Source: an uncultured Ruminococcus sp.
GTDB taxonomy: Bacteria > Bacillota > Clostridia > Oscillospirales > Ruminococcaceae
Assembly: GCA_947345935.1 (NCBI GenBank)
Contig: CAMZZN010000001.1
Coordinates: 111,049 to 175,048 of the forward strand
DNA length: 64,000 bases
Direction of reading: 5' to 3'
Numbering within the stretch: position 1 is the stretch's first letter; the number at the start of each line of letters is the position of its first letter. The translations under genes and the position numbers were made by a program. The notes below the pieces were generated by a model. It had not been told where the DNA came from, searched no databases, and saw only the letters and a program-made list of their open reading frames with translations. Shown piece after piece: positions 20,301 through 29,169 of this stretch.

Positions 20301-20973
20301 AGAGATAATGAAGATGATAGGTACGAAGTATGATCGTTCATTGTCAGATATGCCGGCGAAGCTAAGCGTCACGCAGATCACCAGAAAATTCAAGAAAGAG
20401 GATGAGGAGTTTGATTTCAGGCTCAAACGTCCGAGATTCATTTCTGAGGGTTCACGTCTTTCTGGTGCCGAGCGTGGAACTGCCATACATACATTTTTTC
20501 AGTACTGTGATTTTAAAAGTGCAAGGAGTAATTTCCGGATTGAGCTTGAAAGAATGATCGGCATGGGGTACCTCAGCCGAGCGCAGTCTGAAGCCGTAGA
20601 AGCAGAAAAGGTCAGAGCGTTTTTTGAAAGCAGTCTGTATCGCCGCATGGCTGCCGCAAAAAATACCTGGAGAGAAAAAAAATTTATGGTTGCAGTCGCT
20701 CATCTTGAAATTGAAAACTCTCTAATGGAACTGTTAAAACGTTCTGACGGAATGATAAAGGGAATTGTAGATATGATGTTTGAGGAGGACGACGGCGTAG
20801 TTATTGTTGATTATAAATCTGACAGGGGAGTTACTGCCGGACAGTTGGCAGAACGCTATCGTACACAGCTGCAATTATATAAATCGGCAATGGAATTGAC
20901 CATGAGAAAAAATGTCAAGGAAACGTATCTTTATTCCATAGAACTGAAAAAAGAAATTTTTATAAATCTGTAG
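17329..20973 (+). CDS. addA: ATP-dependent helicase/nuclease subunit A (AddA)
   Basis: The 1214-residue UvrD-like helicase plus nuclease subunit of AddAB, which resects double-strand breaks and responds to Chi. Motifs in order: Walker A SAAAGSGKT (about 21), VTFTNDAA, MIDEYQDSN, VGDVKQSIYGFRLANP, LNKNFRSS, TLHGSKGLEYPFVF, LLYVGMTRAKQKLF, then the RecB-type nuclease with GTAIHTFFQ, IVDMM and VDYKSD. AddB is normally encoded directly upstream of addA, but here ligA occupies that place. Confidence 0.93.
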   Translation: MAWTKQQEDAINARNTSIIVSAAAGSGKTSVLTERLVKLIADPGSGVRADRMIVVTFTNDAAAEMKKRLDKRLRELINQNPGSSHLLKQQTLLQSAKISTINSFCFELIRDNITDQGITSGFGILDEAENKALKAQAMDELINWYSENEYDKISFLYDRFCIRNDRVLVEVISLADEFLASVALRDKWLETAENEYRKDFRSSVYYRSLMKSLGERAEKALKLADDCLGMIGRIFPDIQNYPQAKAAFQQAEEEYDRVNELMEIVHSGRFPDNAEAERLCSFGKLVTVTAKTPHNKEMREVYKKKRELMKELVSGIVSGTSAAESDFAESAEVTFVLTEMLRKYQEIIWAKKCEKNAVSFDDGERLALEILADTDGQGRIIPSETARHTAEFYDIIMIDEYQDSNNKQDLIFRLISKNYRHTPDGEPMYGNNVFLVGDVKQSIYGFRLANPGNFISTLRNSVTYDPENSSPNQSIVLNKNFRSSKGVIDFVNFVFGQIMSEKCGGIRYSEDEMLYFGAQVYSDAGESCWTEIALVNDDPPEENNVENPETQDINYEAEYTADRIAAMINGKYPVITVDGTRPCRPSDFSILVRGNKFISVYAKALNDRGISAKSGEETGYLKSREIAVLIDLLRIIDNPLSDVPAAAVMLSPVFMFTIQELAYIKSLDRDKPVYSVLLGLTDGFYSGCTDGALIGKCRDFLGFIDSFRLSSVTMTIGELIGLIYDTTDFISVMQMSRDGEKKRANLRLLIQYAQNYEGACAYEGTGGLSGFLRHIDRVLETGDYPQGKVSAASGDYVAIQTLHGSKGLEYPFVFIAETSRKFRCDSLNVMFSDDGRIGYNLYDPRLIRRYKTFQQVMLYEEEKSKVRSEEMRLLYVGMTRAKQKLFINLKAGEKSLKRAKTCIDRIRLNSGDISETVCSADMFSDWLWAALVRHEEFRDILQQRWMDIPESCICFHDKLFDTVIAEPGELPVHAQQTQVREQASPDPEICREIMKMIGTKYDRSLSDMPAKLSVTQITRKFKKEDEEFDFRLKRPRFISEGSRLSGAERGTAIHTFFQYCDFKSARSNFRIELERMIGMGYLSRAQSEAVEAEKVRAFFESSLYRRMAAAKNTWREKKFMVAVAHLEIENSLMELLKRSDGMIKGIVDMMFEEDDGVVIVDYKSDRGVTAGQLAERYRTQLQLYKSAMELTMRKNVKETYLYSIELKKEIFINL

Positions 20974-20993
20974 TAAGCTTCTGATATAAACAA

Positions 20994-21021
20994 AACCGTC
21001 ATCCATTTCTGGATGACGGTT
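20994..21021 (-). terminator. Terminator of htrA (also after addA)
   Basis: Perfect 12-bp stem AACCGTCATCCA/TGGATGACGGTT with loop TTTC. The minus strand continues TTTTGTTT, a proper U-run for htrA; the plus side lacks a U-run, so termination of addA is weaker. Confidence 0.8.
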
Positions 21022-21070
21022 AAGAAAGGAGAAGATGTGGAGAATTCTTTTAATTAACATAGCGCCTGCG

Positions 21071-22504
21071 TCAGGATTTTTTCTCCTGAAGAACAAGCTT
21101 TATTTTTACATCCTGACCGGATCTGTAGAGTTTGAGATTGATCTCATCTCCGGCTTTGTACTGACTTATGATTTCGTTAAGCTCAGCGCCGGTTGTAACA
21201 GCCTTTCCTTCAACGTCGATAATAACGTCGCCCTGCAAAATTCCCGCACTTTCAGCAGAGCTGCCTGGTAACACAGAAAGTACATATACGCCCATAGGAA
21301 GATTAAGGTAGCGTGAGTAAGTTTCAGTTATGTCGCTGGTTGTTATACCCATTTGTGGTCTGCCAGTGACATACTTGTAATTGATAAGATCGTCGATTAT
21401 GACTTTTGCGTCTGATATCGGAATTGCAAAGCCAAGTCCTTCAACACTTGCACTTCCGTAGTTGGAGGACATTTTTGCGGAATTTATTCCTATCACCTGT
21501 CCGCAGCTGTTAAGAAGAGGACCGCCGGAATTGCCGCTGTTGATCGCAGCATCAGTCTGGATAAGGGACATACTCTTTTCGTTTACGGAAATTTGACGGT
21601 TAAGGGCGGAAACAATTCCGCTGGTAACAGAACCGAAAAGATCGAATCCAAGCGGATTTCCTACGGCAATGACCAGTTCGCCGACCATAAGATCGTCGCT
21701 GTTTCCGATTACTGCCGGTTTAAGACCTGTTTTGTCTACCTTGAGAACAGCAATATCCGTTTCAACGTCATAGGCGATAATCTTTGCTTCCATTTCACTT
21801 TCGTCACTGAAAAGGATGGAAACGTCAACCGCTTCTCCTGCATGATAATCGCTTGAATCATATACGCAGTGAGCGTTTGTAACAATGTATCCGTCCTCGG
21901 AAATAATGAACCCTGTACCAGTGCCGGTTGCTTCACGCTGCTGAGACCCTGAGTTCCAGCCGAAGAAATCGTATGATTCCTGGGTGAACTTAAAAGTTGA
22001 CGATACTCCTACAACTGACGGCATGATATCATCAACGATCTCCGGGATTGGCTTGGCATCTTCCCGTGAAGCAAGCTGGATAAGACTGGGAATATCGCTT
22101 TCTTCGGAGTTTTTTACAGAATCTAGATCATTTTCGGAGCCTGATGAGCCATTGTTTTTGCTGGTTTTATTTTTGTCAGGGTCAAATTCAGATATCTCAG
22201 TTTTATCTTTGTTGTCAATGTAGATTTTGTAACCCTGAACAGAGCCTACGCCAACGATAGCAAGACATAGAACGAATATTGCGGATTTCAGGAAAAAATG
22301 TCTTCGCTTCTTTTTGGGTTTCGGACTGTTTTCAGAAGTATATGCATAGGAATTGAGATCCGGAGTCCCCTGTTCTGATGTCTCCGGTCTGCGATAATAA
22401 TTTTCATACGTTTTGCTTCCTATGTCGTCGGTATCGGGCATTGTATCTGATTCGTTTATAAGTGTGTCCTGGTTATCGTCAGGATTTGTAAATATATCTG
22501 TCAT
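21071..22504 (-). CDS. htrA: HtrA/DegP-type membrane-anchored serine protease
   Basis: A 477-residue envelope quality-control protease. Layout: acidic cytoplasmic N terminus, basic stretch KPKKKRRHF, one membrane helix (about 72-92), Ser/Asn-rich linker, trypsin-like domain with His212 (TNAHC), Asp250 (ETDIAVLKV) and Ser326 (NSGNSGGPLL), then a single PDZ domain (about 385-470, LPGSSAESAGILQGDVI). Monocistronic. Confidence 0.93.
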   Translation of the reverse strand: MTDIFTNPDDNQDTLINESDTMPDTDDIGSKTYENYYRRPETSEQGTPDLNSYAYTSENSPKPKKKRRHFFLKSAIFVLCLAIVGVGSVQGYKIYIDNKDKTEISEFDPDKNKTSKNNGSSGSENDLDSVKNSEESDIPSLIQLASREDAKPIPEIVDDIMPSVVGVSSTFKFTQESYDFFGWNSGSQQREATGTGTGFIISEDGYIVTNAHCVYDSSDYHAGEAVDVSILFSDESEMEAKIIAYDVETDIAVLKVDKTGLKPAVIGNSDDLMVGELVIAVGNPLGFDLFGSVTSGIVSALNRQISVNEKSMSLIQTDAAINSGNSGGPLLNSCGQVIGINSAKMSSNYGSASVEGLGFAIPISDAKVIIDDLINYKYVTGRPQMGITTSDITETYSRYLNLPMGVYVLSVLPGSSAESAGILQGDVIIDVEGKAVTTGAELNEIISQYKAGDEINLKLYRSGQDVKIKLVLQEKKS

Positions 22505-22646
22505 AAGAACTTCCTTTCATTAATGTAATGAGTTTATCAGCTCTGTATCTTTTATTATAAGCTTTTATGTGATAATTTTATGATAACATATAGAAAAAAT
22601 AAAAAAAATTGCATCTTTATTTTAATTATACTTGTCGCTGGTACAT

Positions 22647-22676
22647 AAAAACTCCCGGAAATCCGGGAGTTTTTTT
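22647..22676. terminator. Terminator of the minus-strand ltaS-thioesterase unit
   Basis: AAAACTCCCGGA/TCCGGGAGTTTT inverted repeat around AA, T-rich on both strands. The minus-strand orientation follows the thioesterase stop directly. Confidence 0.82.
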
Positions 22677-23067
22677 ATCTGATTTTTGCTTTAGTTTTTT
22701 CTGTAAATTCTCTGCCGTATACCAGGAACCTTTTATGATCTCCTTTTCCGATCAGACCGGTTTCGTCATAGGCACGGACATCAAAAGTAAATTCCCTGCC
22801 GTTTATTTCACGCAGGACTGCTTCCGCACGGACTGTCATTCCTTTCGGAGTTGCAGAAGTATGGACGATGTTCAGCATGATCCCAACAGTGGTCTCATCG
22901 TCTTCCATAAATTCTGCAAGGCAGCTGCACGCAGCCTTTTCCATAAGCATTGCCATTACAGGAGTAGCCATGACTTCCAGAGTGCCGCTTCCGACATTGA
23001 CGGCAAGTTCGTTTTCCGACACCGTCAGTTCAGCGCTGCCGACAGCGCCGGCTTCAATTTTCTTCAT
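22675..23067 (-). CDS. FlK-like hotdog-fold thioesterase
   Basis: A 130-residue hotdog-fold protein resembling the fluoroacetyl-CoA thioesterase (FlK) group: GSGTLEVMATPVMAMLMEKAACSCL near the N terminus is the conserved core, followed by VNIGI-type TTVGIMLNIVHTSATPKGM. A general acyl-CoA thioesterase role is likely; the natural substrate is unknown and fluoroacetate is not implied. Start is ATG 23067 with GAGGAG ahead. It begins four bases after the ltaS-like stop, so it is co-transcribed. Confidence 0.78.
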   Translation of the reverse strand: MKKIEAGAVGSAELTVSENELAVNVGSGTLEVMATPVMAMLMEKAACSCLAEFMEDDETTVGIMLNIVHTSATPKGMTVRAEAVLREINGREFTFDVRAYDETGLIGKGDHKRFLVYGREFTEKTKAKIR

Positions 23068-23071
23068 TCGT

Positions 23072-24994
23072 TCACTCCTCAATTTCGGTAACCGGCGAAT
23101 CAGAATATATATCTCCGATCACACGGTCATAGGTAAGTTCGTCAAGTTCTTCGACGTGTTCAATAGAAGGATCAAAAGCTGTGGAGTATATCGGAAGTTC
23201 TTTCATAAAATTCATCATTTTTTCAATAAACGTATCTCTTGGCGCATCGATTATATCAAGGAGAATGTATGGAACATAGAAGAAAGAGAATTTTTCGTCT
23301 GGAATTTTTGAAAGATCTGCGTCATAATTACTCCAGAAGAAGCATGTCTGTTCATAAAGGAGACTCTCTCTTTCTTCAGTAAGATCTATGTCGTTGTATA
23401 CGCTCGTTTCATTTCTCAGTGAAGGGAAATGATCTCCTACAAAGAATACGAGAGTGGGTTCGTCAAGCTGTTCAAGCTGATTCAGAAATTTATCAAGAGC
23501 ATCGTTAGAATATTGTATCCACTGGAGATAGTTGCCGAATTCATCGTCAGGATCTTCTCCGAGATTGTATGGCTGATGATTCTGCATAGTGGTAGTATGA
23601 ATGTACATCGGATCGTCCGAATTATTCAGCAGATCAATAAGCTGATTAAAAATGGTGGAATCATCTACGTATGTGCCGTAGTGTTCTACGTCAACAGTAA
23701 AGTCGGATTCATTTGTATCGTCGTCATGGAAAAGAAGATTCTTGAAGCCAAAAAGAGGATATGTACTCTTTCTTCCGTAGAATGTCGGCTGAAACGGATG
23801 AACATATGCTGTATTGTATCCCCAGCTGTCGTAATACTGTGCCATAGCCGGAAGATCGTGTTCCTTATTGAGTTCTCTCTGGGGCATATTTGGATCGTTG
23901 AGACCCTTTACAGGCAAACCGAAAAGAAGTTCAAATTCAGCACGTACGGTCCAGCTTGCAAACGTAGGAGTTATGATACGTCTGCTTGCTCCCTCCTGAC
24001 AGGCTTTATCGAAATTCTTATACGCTTCGTCGTTTATTCTGTCTTCTAACTCGTCGAAAACACGGAAATCTGCAAACGATTCGCTCATTATAACAATAAC
24101 GTTCGGCTTTACTCCTCCGTTGAAATTTCCGCTTGTAACAGGAGAAGTATTTTTTAGATAATCCTGAACGTGATCTTTGCTGTAATCTTCAGGCTCCTTG
24201 AGTCTATGCTCATAATCCTCTGAGAGAGTCTGAAGAAGGAATCCTATAAATCCGTTTTTGTTGAATTTTTCGTTGATCTTGCTCTGTCTTATCGTATATG
24301 TATCGTCGATTCCGAAGGCTGAATAAGCAGTTCTGTAAAAAGGAGGACACATAACGAATCCGAAAGCGATGAGAACGAATACGGCGCCAATTGATACTCT
24401 TGGAATCGGTTTCCACTTTACCTTGGGGTTGAAGAAATAAATAAGTAAAATCGCTGCGATGACAATCAGATAACACAAAACAAGATCCCAGGTGATCTTT
24501 ATGTATGCAAATGAAGTCAGGCTTTTAACGCTGCGGAACAGCTTCATATCTGAAATTATAAGATGGTTGCCGTTGGTGTTGTATTTGAAACGTTCAGTAG
24601 TACTCAAAGCAAGGTATATAAAACTTTCAATTAATACAGTGATCCAACCCGTCCTGAATATTGCAAGAAAAAAAGCAAAAATCAGATAAGTTATAGCGAG
24701 ACCAAACAGCATTGGTCCGAAGTGGTGACCCCACATACTGAAATATCGTGTAACGCTGCATCCCTGAATTATTTCTGCCATTGACAAGATAAAGACGGGG
24801 AAGATTATAAGCAGTGCATAATTGAGTTTTTTGAATTTTTCAGTTCGCTCCCCACGTCTCTGATTGAATAATTTAAATTTTCTGAAACGTTCCTTCTGTT
24901 CAGAAACATCTGTCTCCTCCGGTACTTCGGCAATATCCGGCATATTTCCTTTTGCCCCGGCAGACTGCTTATGTTTAATTGATTTATCAGCCAT
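23072..24994 (-). CDS. LtaS-like membrane sulfatase (phosphoglycerol transferase family)
   Basis: A 640-residue polytopic enzyme. About five N-terminal helices (65-245) are followed by an extracellular sulfatase-fold domain (about 295-590): VIMSESFADFRVF, the substrate stretch TPTFASWTVRAEFELLFGLPV with the candidate nucleophile threonine, YVHPFQPTFYGR and VFFVGDHFPSL with metal ligands. Relatives polymerise glycerol-phosphate for lipoteichoic acid or decorate glycans. Polymerase versus transferase activity cannot be decided. The N-terminal 40 residues are hydrophilic. Confidence 0.87.
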   Translation of the reverse strand: MADKSIKHKQSAGAKGNMPDIAEVPEETDVSEQKERFRKFKLFNQRRGERTEKFKKLNYALLIIFPVFILSMAEIIQGCSVTRYFSMWGHHFGPMLFGLAITYLIFAFFLAIFRTGWITVLIESFIYLALSTTERFKYNTNGNHLIISDMKLFRSVKSLTSFAYIKITWDLVLCYLIVIAAILLIYFFNPKVKWKPIPRVSIGAVFVLIAFGFVMCPPFYRTAYSAFGIDDTYTIRQSKINEKFNKNGFIGFLLQTLSEDYEHRLKEPEDYSKDHVQDYLKNTSPVTSGNFNGGVKPNVIVIMSESFADFRVFDELEDRINDEAYKNFDKACQEGASRRIITPTFASWTVRAEFELLFGLPVKGLNDPNMPQRELNKEHDLPAMAQYYDSWGYNTAYVHPFQPTFYGRKSTYPLFGFKNLLFHDDDTNESDFTVDVEHYGTYVDDSTIFNQLIDLLNNSDDPMYIHTTTMQNHQPYNLGEDPDDEFGNYLQWIQYSNDALDKFLNQLEQLDEPTLVFFVGDHFPSLRNETSVYNDIDLTEERESLLYEQTCFFWSNYDADLSKIPDEKFSFFYVPYILLDIIDAPRDTFIEKMMNFMKELPIYSTAFDPSIEHVEELDELTYDRVIGDIYSDSPVTEIEE

Positions 24995-25064
24995 TTGTTA
25001 TCATCCCTTTTAATTATTTTATCATTTTTATATTTTATCTCCAAAAACTCCGGTTAGTATTTAT

Positions 25065-25093
25065 AATATATCACAAATCAAAATAAAGTGCAA
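25065..25093 (-). promoter_or_regulatory. SigmaA promoter of the ltaS-like gene
   Basis: Minus-strand TTGCAC, 17-base spacer, TATATT, about 70 bases before the start. Confidence 0.55.
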
Positions 25094-25198
25094 GTGCTCT
25101 CAAAAAATATCACAATTCTGTAATTATTTTCGTCGTATTAGTAATACCATACTGAAAAAGGAGACTTGTTTTGTGCAAATTTAACACGAATTTTCTAA

Positions 25199-25906
25199 TC
25201 ATATAACCAAACCGCCGTTGACAGCAATAACCTGACCTGTAATATATTCAGCCTGATCTGATGCCAGGAATGATGCAGCGTCGGCTATATGCCTGGGTTC
25301 TCCGAAGATGCCGAGGGGGATATCGTCACGGATCAGATCAAGATCTTCCGGTGAATAGCGGTTGTTCATTTCTGTCATAATGAAGCCGGGCGCTATGCAG
25401 TTTACCCGTATTCCCGATGGTGCAACTTCCTTTGCCAAAGCTTTGGTAAAGCCTATTATCCCGGCTTTTGACGCAGAATAGTCTACTTCACAGGACGCTC
25501 CGCACTGTCCCCACATTGAGGAAATATTTATAATGCATCCTGATTTCCGGCGTATCATAGCGGGCAGAACGGCACGTGAGCAGTTCATGACGCCCCACAG
25601 GTTTACGTCAAGGAGTTTCCTTGCTCTTTCAGAGGATAAGTGCGTAAAAAGCTCTGTTTCCGATATGCCGGCATTATTTACAAGAAGATCTATTTTTCCG
25701 GTTTTTTCAATTGCTGTTGTTGTTTCAGTATTGTCTGATACATCAAATCCAAGCGCTGTAGCGTGAAGTTCCTCGGCAAGAGCTTCGGCTTTTTTTTGCG
25801 AATGATGATAATTTATAATAACGGCGTATCCGTCTGCGGCAAGACGGCGGCATATAGCTTCTCCTATACCTCCGGCACCGCCTGTTACAAGTGCAGTTTT
25901 TAACAT
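25199..25906 (-). CDS. SDR oxidoreductase, probable EF-P 5-aminopentanone reductase type
   Basis: A 235-residue short-chain dehydrogenase: TGGAGGIGEAI cofactor loop, LVNNAG, catalytic Ser (NISSMWGQCGAS), YSASKAG with Tyr and Lys, and a C-terminal TGQVIAVNGGLVI. The SMWGQxGASCEVDYSASKAG pattern with the short 235-residue length resembles the YmfI group, which reduces 5-aminopentanone on elongation factor P in Firmicutes; a FabG-like 3-oxoacyl-ACP reductase is the alternative. Isolated gene with no fab or efp neighbour. Confidence 0.82.
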   Translation of the reverse strand: MLKTALVTGGAGGIGEAICRRLAADGYAVIINYHHSQKKAEALAEELHATALGFDVSDNTETTTAIEKTGKIDLLVNNAGISETELFTHLSSERARKLLDVNLWGVMNCSRAVLPAMIRRKSGCIINISSMWGQCGASCEVDYSASKAGIIGFTKALAKEVAPSGIRVNCIAPGFIMTEMNNRYSPEDLDLIRDDIPLGIFGEPRHIADAASFLASDQAEYITGQVIAVNGGLVI

Positions 25907-25965
25907 ATTTATCCCTCCGACTTTAAATTATACCACAAAATATTTAGAAAATCCAGTGGTAATAC

Positions 25966-25994
25966 TTGAAAAATTTCTGAAAACATGATATAAT
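25966..25994 (+). promoter_or_regulatory. SigmaA promoter of the DUF896-cdd-radical SAM unit
   Basis: TTGAAA, 17-base spacer, TATAAT, 31 bases before the DUF896 start. Confidence 0.75.
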
Positions 25995-26024
25995 TAATAC
26001 AATAATTTTTGCAGAGGTGATTTT

Positions 26025-26228
26025 ATGGATCAGAAAAAGATAGATCGTATAAACGAACTTGCACGGAAGTCAAAAAACAGCGGACTTACAGAGGAAGAAA
26101 AGGCGGAGCAGACGCTCCTGCGCAATGAGTACAGAATGTCCGTGACCGGCAGTCTTGCCGCTCAGCTTAACAATACATATATAATGACACCCGACGGAAA
26201 AAAGCATAAATTAGGAAAGAACGGGTGA
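26025..26228 (+). CDS. DUF896 (YnzC-like) family protein
   Basis: A 67-residue helical protein: [25 protein letters not shown] followed by LRNEYR and TPDGKKHKL, the full pattern of DUF896/UPF0291. Bacillus relatives belong to the SOS regulon in one case, but function is not established. Ribosome site CAGAGGTG. First gene of a unit running into cdd and a radical SAM pair. Confidence 0.88.
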   Translation: MDQKKIDRINELARKSKNSGLTEEEKAEQTLLRNEYRMSVTGSLAAQLNNTYIMTPDGKKHKLGKNG

Positions 26229-26232
26229 TTCT

Positions 26233-26628
26233 GTGACAAACGGAGAACTTTTTTCAATGGCAGTAAGCGCCGCCGGAAATTCTTACAGCCCCTATTCCAG
26301 ATTCAGTGTAGGAGCTGCGCTTCTTACGGCTGACGGCAGGATCTTTACCGGATGCAATATTGAAAACGCCTCATTTTCTCTTACCAACTGCGCCGAGCGT
26401 ACAGCGTTGTTCAAGGCTGTTTCGGAGGGAGTCAGAGATTTCAGAGCCATTGCCGTAGCAGGCGGCGTCGGCGGTGATTTTTCAAAAAGATGCGTTCCCT
26501 GCGGAGCTTGTTTACAAGTTCTGAGGGAATTCTGCGGAGACGATTTTGTAATAATCCTTTCGGACGGATGGTTTCGCCTCGCAGACTTTCTGCCAATGCA
26601 GTTCTGCGGTGACAATATAAAAAAATAA
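26233..26628 (+). CDS. cdd: Cytidine deaminase
   Basis: Deaminates cytidine and deoxycytidine in pyrimidine salvage. The 131 residues show YSPYSRFSVGAAL, NCAERTALF (Cys zinc ligand and catalytic Glu), and CVPCGACLQVLREF with the other two zinc cysteines. This is the small tetrameric type. The start is GTG at 26233, four bases after the DUF896 stop, with only a weak ribosome site, so translation is probably coupled. Confidence 0.93.
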   Translation: MTNGELFSMAVSAAGNSYSPYSRFSVGAALLTADGRIFTGCNIENASFSLTNCAERTALFKAVSEGVRDFRAIAVAGGVGGDFSKRCVPCGACLQVLREFCGDDFVIILSDGWFRLADFLPMQFCGDNIKK

Positions 26629-26637
26629 GGAGTAATT

Positions 26638-28479
26638 ATGTTAAAAGAAAAAATAGAAAAACATCTGCTTGAAGTCCAGAAGCCGTCACGCTATATAGGC
26701 GGCGAAACAGGCAGCATTGTCAAGGATGCCTCGAAGGTGGATGTACGCTTTGCCTTTTGTTTCCCGGATACATATGATATAGGTATGTCTCACCTGGGGA
26801 TGAAAATACTTTACTCGCTTATCAACGAACGTGAGAATTATTGGTGTGAGCGCTGTTTTGCTCCGTCTGAGGATTTTGAGGCTGTGATGCGTGAAAATGA
26901 TATTCCGCTTTACGCTCTTGAAAGTCTTGATCCAATAAAGGATTTTGACTTTATAGGCTTTACCATGCAGTATGAGCTTTCTTATACGAATGTACTGAAT
27001 ATGCTTGATCTTGCGGGAATTCCGGTATTTTCCGCCGAAAGAGGCGACGAACTTACAGGTATCGTCGTTGCCGGAGGACCGTGCGTATGCAATCCTGAAC
27101 CGCTTGCAGATTTCTTTGATCTTTTCATACTCGGAGAAGGTGAAGAAGTTAATCTGGAACTTATGGATCTTTATTATGAAGTGAAAAAACAGGGCGCTTC
27201 AAGAAAGGAATTTCTCCTGAAAGCCTCTCAGATAGAGGGAATCTACGTTCCGTCGCTCTACGAATTCAGTTACAATGAGAACGGTACAATTGCCGGTGTA
27301 ACGCCTTTGAACGGAGCACCGCCGGTTGTCCGGAAACGCATTATAAAAGACTTCGATAAGGTATATTATCCGGATAATTTTGTTCTTCCGTTTACGGAAA
27401 TAGTTCACGACCGTGCTTCTGTCGAGGTTCTGCGAGGATGCATACGTGGCTGCCGGTTCTGTCAGGCAGGATTCATTTACCGGCCTTTTCGTGAGAAAAA
27501 TCCTGATACTATATGCCGTGAGACAAAAACTCTATGTGAGAACACAGGATATGATGAAGTCTCCCTGGTTTCTCTCAGCACAAGCGACCATAAGCAGATA
27601 GACGAGATGCTTTCAAAGCTTATCGACTATACGGCGGCGGAAAGGATCAATCTTTCTCTTCCGTCGCTCCGTGTGGATAATTTTTCTGAATCTCTCCTGG
27701 AGAAGATCAAGAAAGTTCGAAAAAGCGGTCTTACTTTTGCTGCTGAGGGCGGTACGCAGCGGCTGCGTGACGTTATTAATAAAAACGTCAGTGAGGAAGA
27801 GATAATGAATACCTGCCGTATCGCTTTTGCGGGGGGATATTCCGCAGTAAAGCTATATTTCATGATGGGGCTGCCGACGGAGACAGACGATGATATCAGG
27901 GGAATCGCCGATCTGGCGCAGCGTATCGTCGATTTGTTTTACAGTATCGGGAATCGTCCGAAAGGAAAGGGAGTTCAGGTATCTATCAGTGTCGCTACTT
28001 TCGTTCCGAAGCCCTTTACACCGTTTCAGTTCGAGCCGCAGGATACACGTGAGATGATCGAACATAAGCAGAAGCTTCTTATGGATTCCGTCAAGACAAA
28101 AAAAATAAAGGTGAGTTATCACGATCCGAATGTGAGTATGCTGGAAGTGATACTTGCAAAAGGCGACCGCAGGCTTTGCAAGGCGGTATATGCGGCATGG
28201 AAAAAAGGATGTAAATTCGACAGCTGGGATGAGTACTTTCAGTTTGACAAGTGGATGGAAGCTTTTGAGGAATGCGGTATTGATCCGGCATTCTATGCCA
28301 ACAGACGCTTTGAATATGACGAAATACTGCCGTGGGATCACCTTGATTACTACATTTCAAAAGAATTCTTTATCCGTGAGAACAAGACGGCTCACAAAGC
28401 AATAACTACCCCGAACTGCCGTCTGAAGTGCTCAGGCTGCGGCATAACGGCAAGAACAGGAGGCAGATGTTTTGAATAG
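26638..28479 (+). CDS. TIGR03960-type B12-binding/radical SAM protein
   Basis: A 613-residue protein with an N-terminal cobalamin-binding-like region (about 1-190), the radical SAM core with CIRGCRFCQAGFIYRPFREK (about 263-285), AAEGGTQRLRDVINK, and a C-terminal TPNCRLKCSGCGI cluster. This family is consistently encoded beside the DUF2344 protein that follows here. Biochemical function is not established; a role in RNA modification is often suspected from its genomic association with ribosomal genes. Confidence 0.88.
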   Translation: MLKEKIEKHLLEVQKPSRYIGGETGSIVKDASKVDVRFAFCFPDTYDIGMSHLGMKILYSLINERENYWCERCFAPSEDFEAVMRENDIPLYALESLDPIKDFDFIGFTMQYELSYTNVLNMLDLAGIPVFSAERGDELTGIVVAGGPCVCNPEPLADFFDLFILGEGEEVNLELMDLYYEVKKQGASRKEFLLKASQIEGIYVPSLYEFSYNENGTIAGVTPLNGAPPVVRKRIIKDFDKVYYPDNFVLPFTEIVHDRASVEVLRGCIRGCRFCQAGFIYRPFREKNPDTICRETKTLCENTGYDEVSLVSLSTSDHKQIDEMLSKLIDYTAAERINLSLPSLRVDNFSESLLEKIKKVRKSGLTFAAEGGTQRLRDVINKNVSEEEIMNTCRIAFAGGYSAVKLYFMMGLPTETDDDIRGIADLAQRIVDLFYSIGNRPKGKGVQVSISVATFVPKPFTPFQFEPQDTREMIEHKQKLLMDSVKTKKIKVSYHDPNVSMLEVILAKGDRRLCKAVYAAWKKGCKFDSWDEYFQFDKWMEAFEECGIDPAFYANRRFEYDEILPWDHLDYYISKEFFIRENKTAHKAITTPNCRLKCSGCGITARTGGRCFE

Positions 28480-29128
28480 AGTCAGAGCTGTTTTTGAAAA
28501 AAAAGGACGTGCAAAGTATATTTCTCACCTTGACCTTAACAGATGTATGTTAAGGATCTTCCGCCGTTCCGGACTTCCGGTATGGTATACAGAGGGATTC
28601 AATCCACATCCATACTACTCTTTCGCCCTGGCTCTTTCACTGGGGTTTGAAAGCAGCTGCGAGATACTTGACTTCAACATAACTGATGATTCAATGACAA
28701 TGGACGAAATAAGAGACAGGCTTAACAAGGTCATGCCGAAGGATATGGGAATCGTTTCAGTAAAACCACAGAAGCTGAAGATAACGGAGATCGCCAAAGC
28801 AGAGTACGCCGTTTCTCTGGCATCGGAAAATACGGAAAAGCTTCTTGCCGATGTGCAGGCGCTTATGAATTCAGATGAGATATTTGTTGAGAAAAAAACA
28901 AAAAGGGGATTTAAGCAGGTTGATATAAAACCTGACACAGAGCTTGTTGAGTGTGAGAAAAACGGAGCATTTCTGGAGATCGTCTTGCGGCTTCCTGCCG
29001 GAACACAGACAAATTATAATCCTACGCTCTTTCTGGATGCTCTGAAAAATGCCGGATCACAGCCTTTTACGGTTGAAATAATACGCAGAACAGGAATTTT
29101 ATGCAAAAATAATGAAATTTTTTCATAA
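28472..29128 (+). CDS. TIGR03936/DUF2344 radical SAM-associated protein
   Basis: A 218-residue partner of the preceding radical SAM protein. It has RAVFEKKGRAKYISHLDLNRCMLRIFRRSGLPVWYTEGFNPHP at the N terminus, diagnostic for DUF2344. The start appears to be TTG at 28472, eight bases after AGGAGG at 28459 and overlapping the upstream stop by eight bases. In many Clostridia these two genes are fused or precede rne/rplU; here rplS follows. Confidence 0.87.
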   Translation: MNRVRAVFEKKGRAKYISHLDLNRCMLRIFRRSGLPVWYTEGFNPHPYYSFALALSLGFESSCEILDFNITDDSMTMDEIRDRLNKVMPKDMGIVSVKPQKLKITEIAKAEYAVSLASENTEKLLADVQALMNSDEIFVEKKTKRGFKQVDIKPDTELVECEKNGAFLEIVLRLPAGTQTNYNPTLFLDALKNAGSQPFTVEIIRRTGILCKNNEIFS

Positions 29129-29134
29129 AAACAC

Positions 29135-29163
29135 TTGCATTTTTTTCTGAAATATGGTATGAT
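29135..29163 (+). promoter_or_regulatory. SigmaA promoter of the rplS operon
   Basis: TTGCAT, 17-base spacer, TATGAT, giving a leader of about 200 bases before rplS. Confidence 0.65.
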
Positions 29164-29169
29164 ATAAAA

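Noticed and set aside
25155-25190. Strong AAAAAGGAG on the plus strand in the gap downstream of the SDR gene
   Set aside because: The only start at suitable spacing (GTG) gives three codons before a stop; no promoter or terminator belongs to it.
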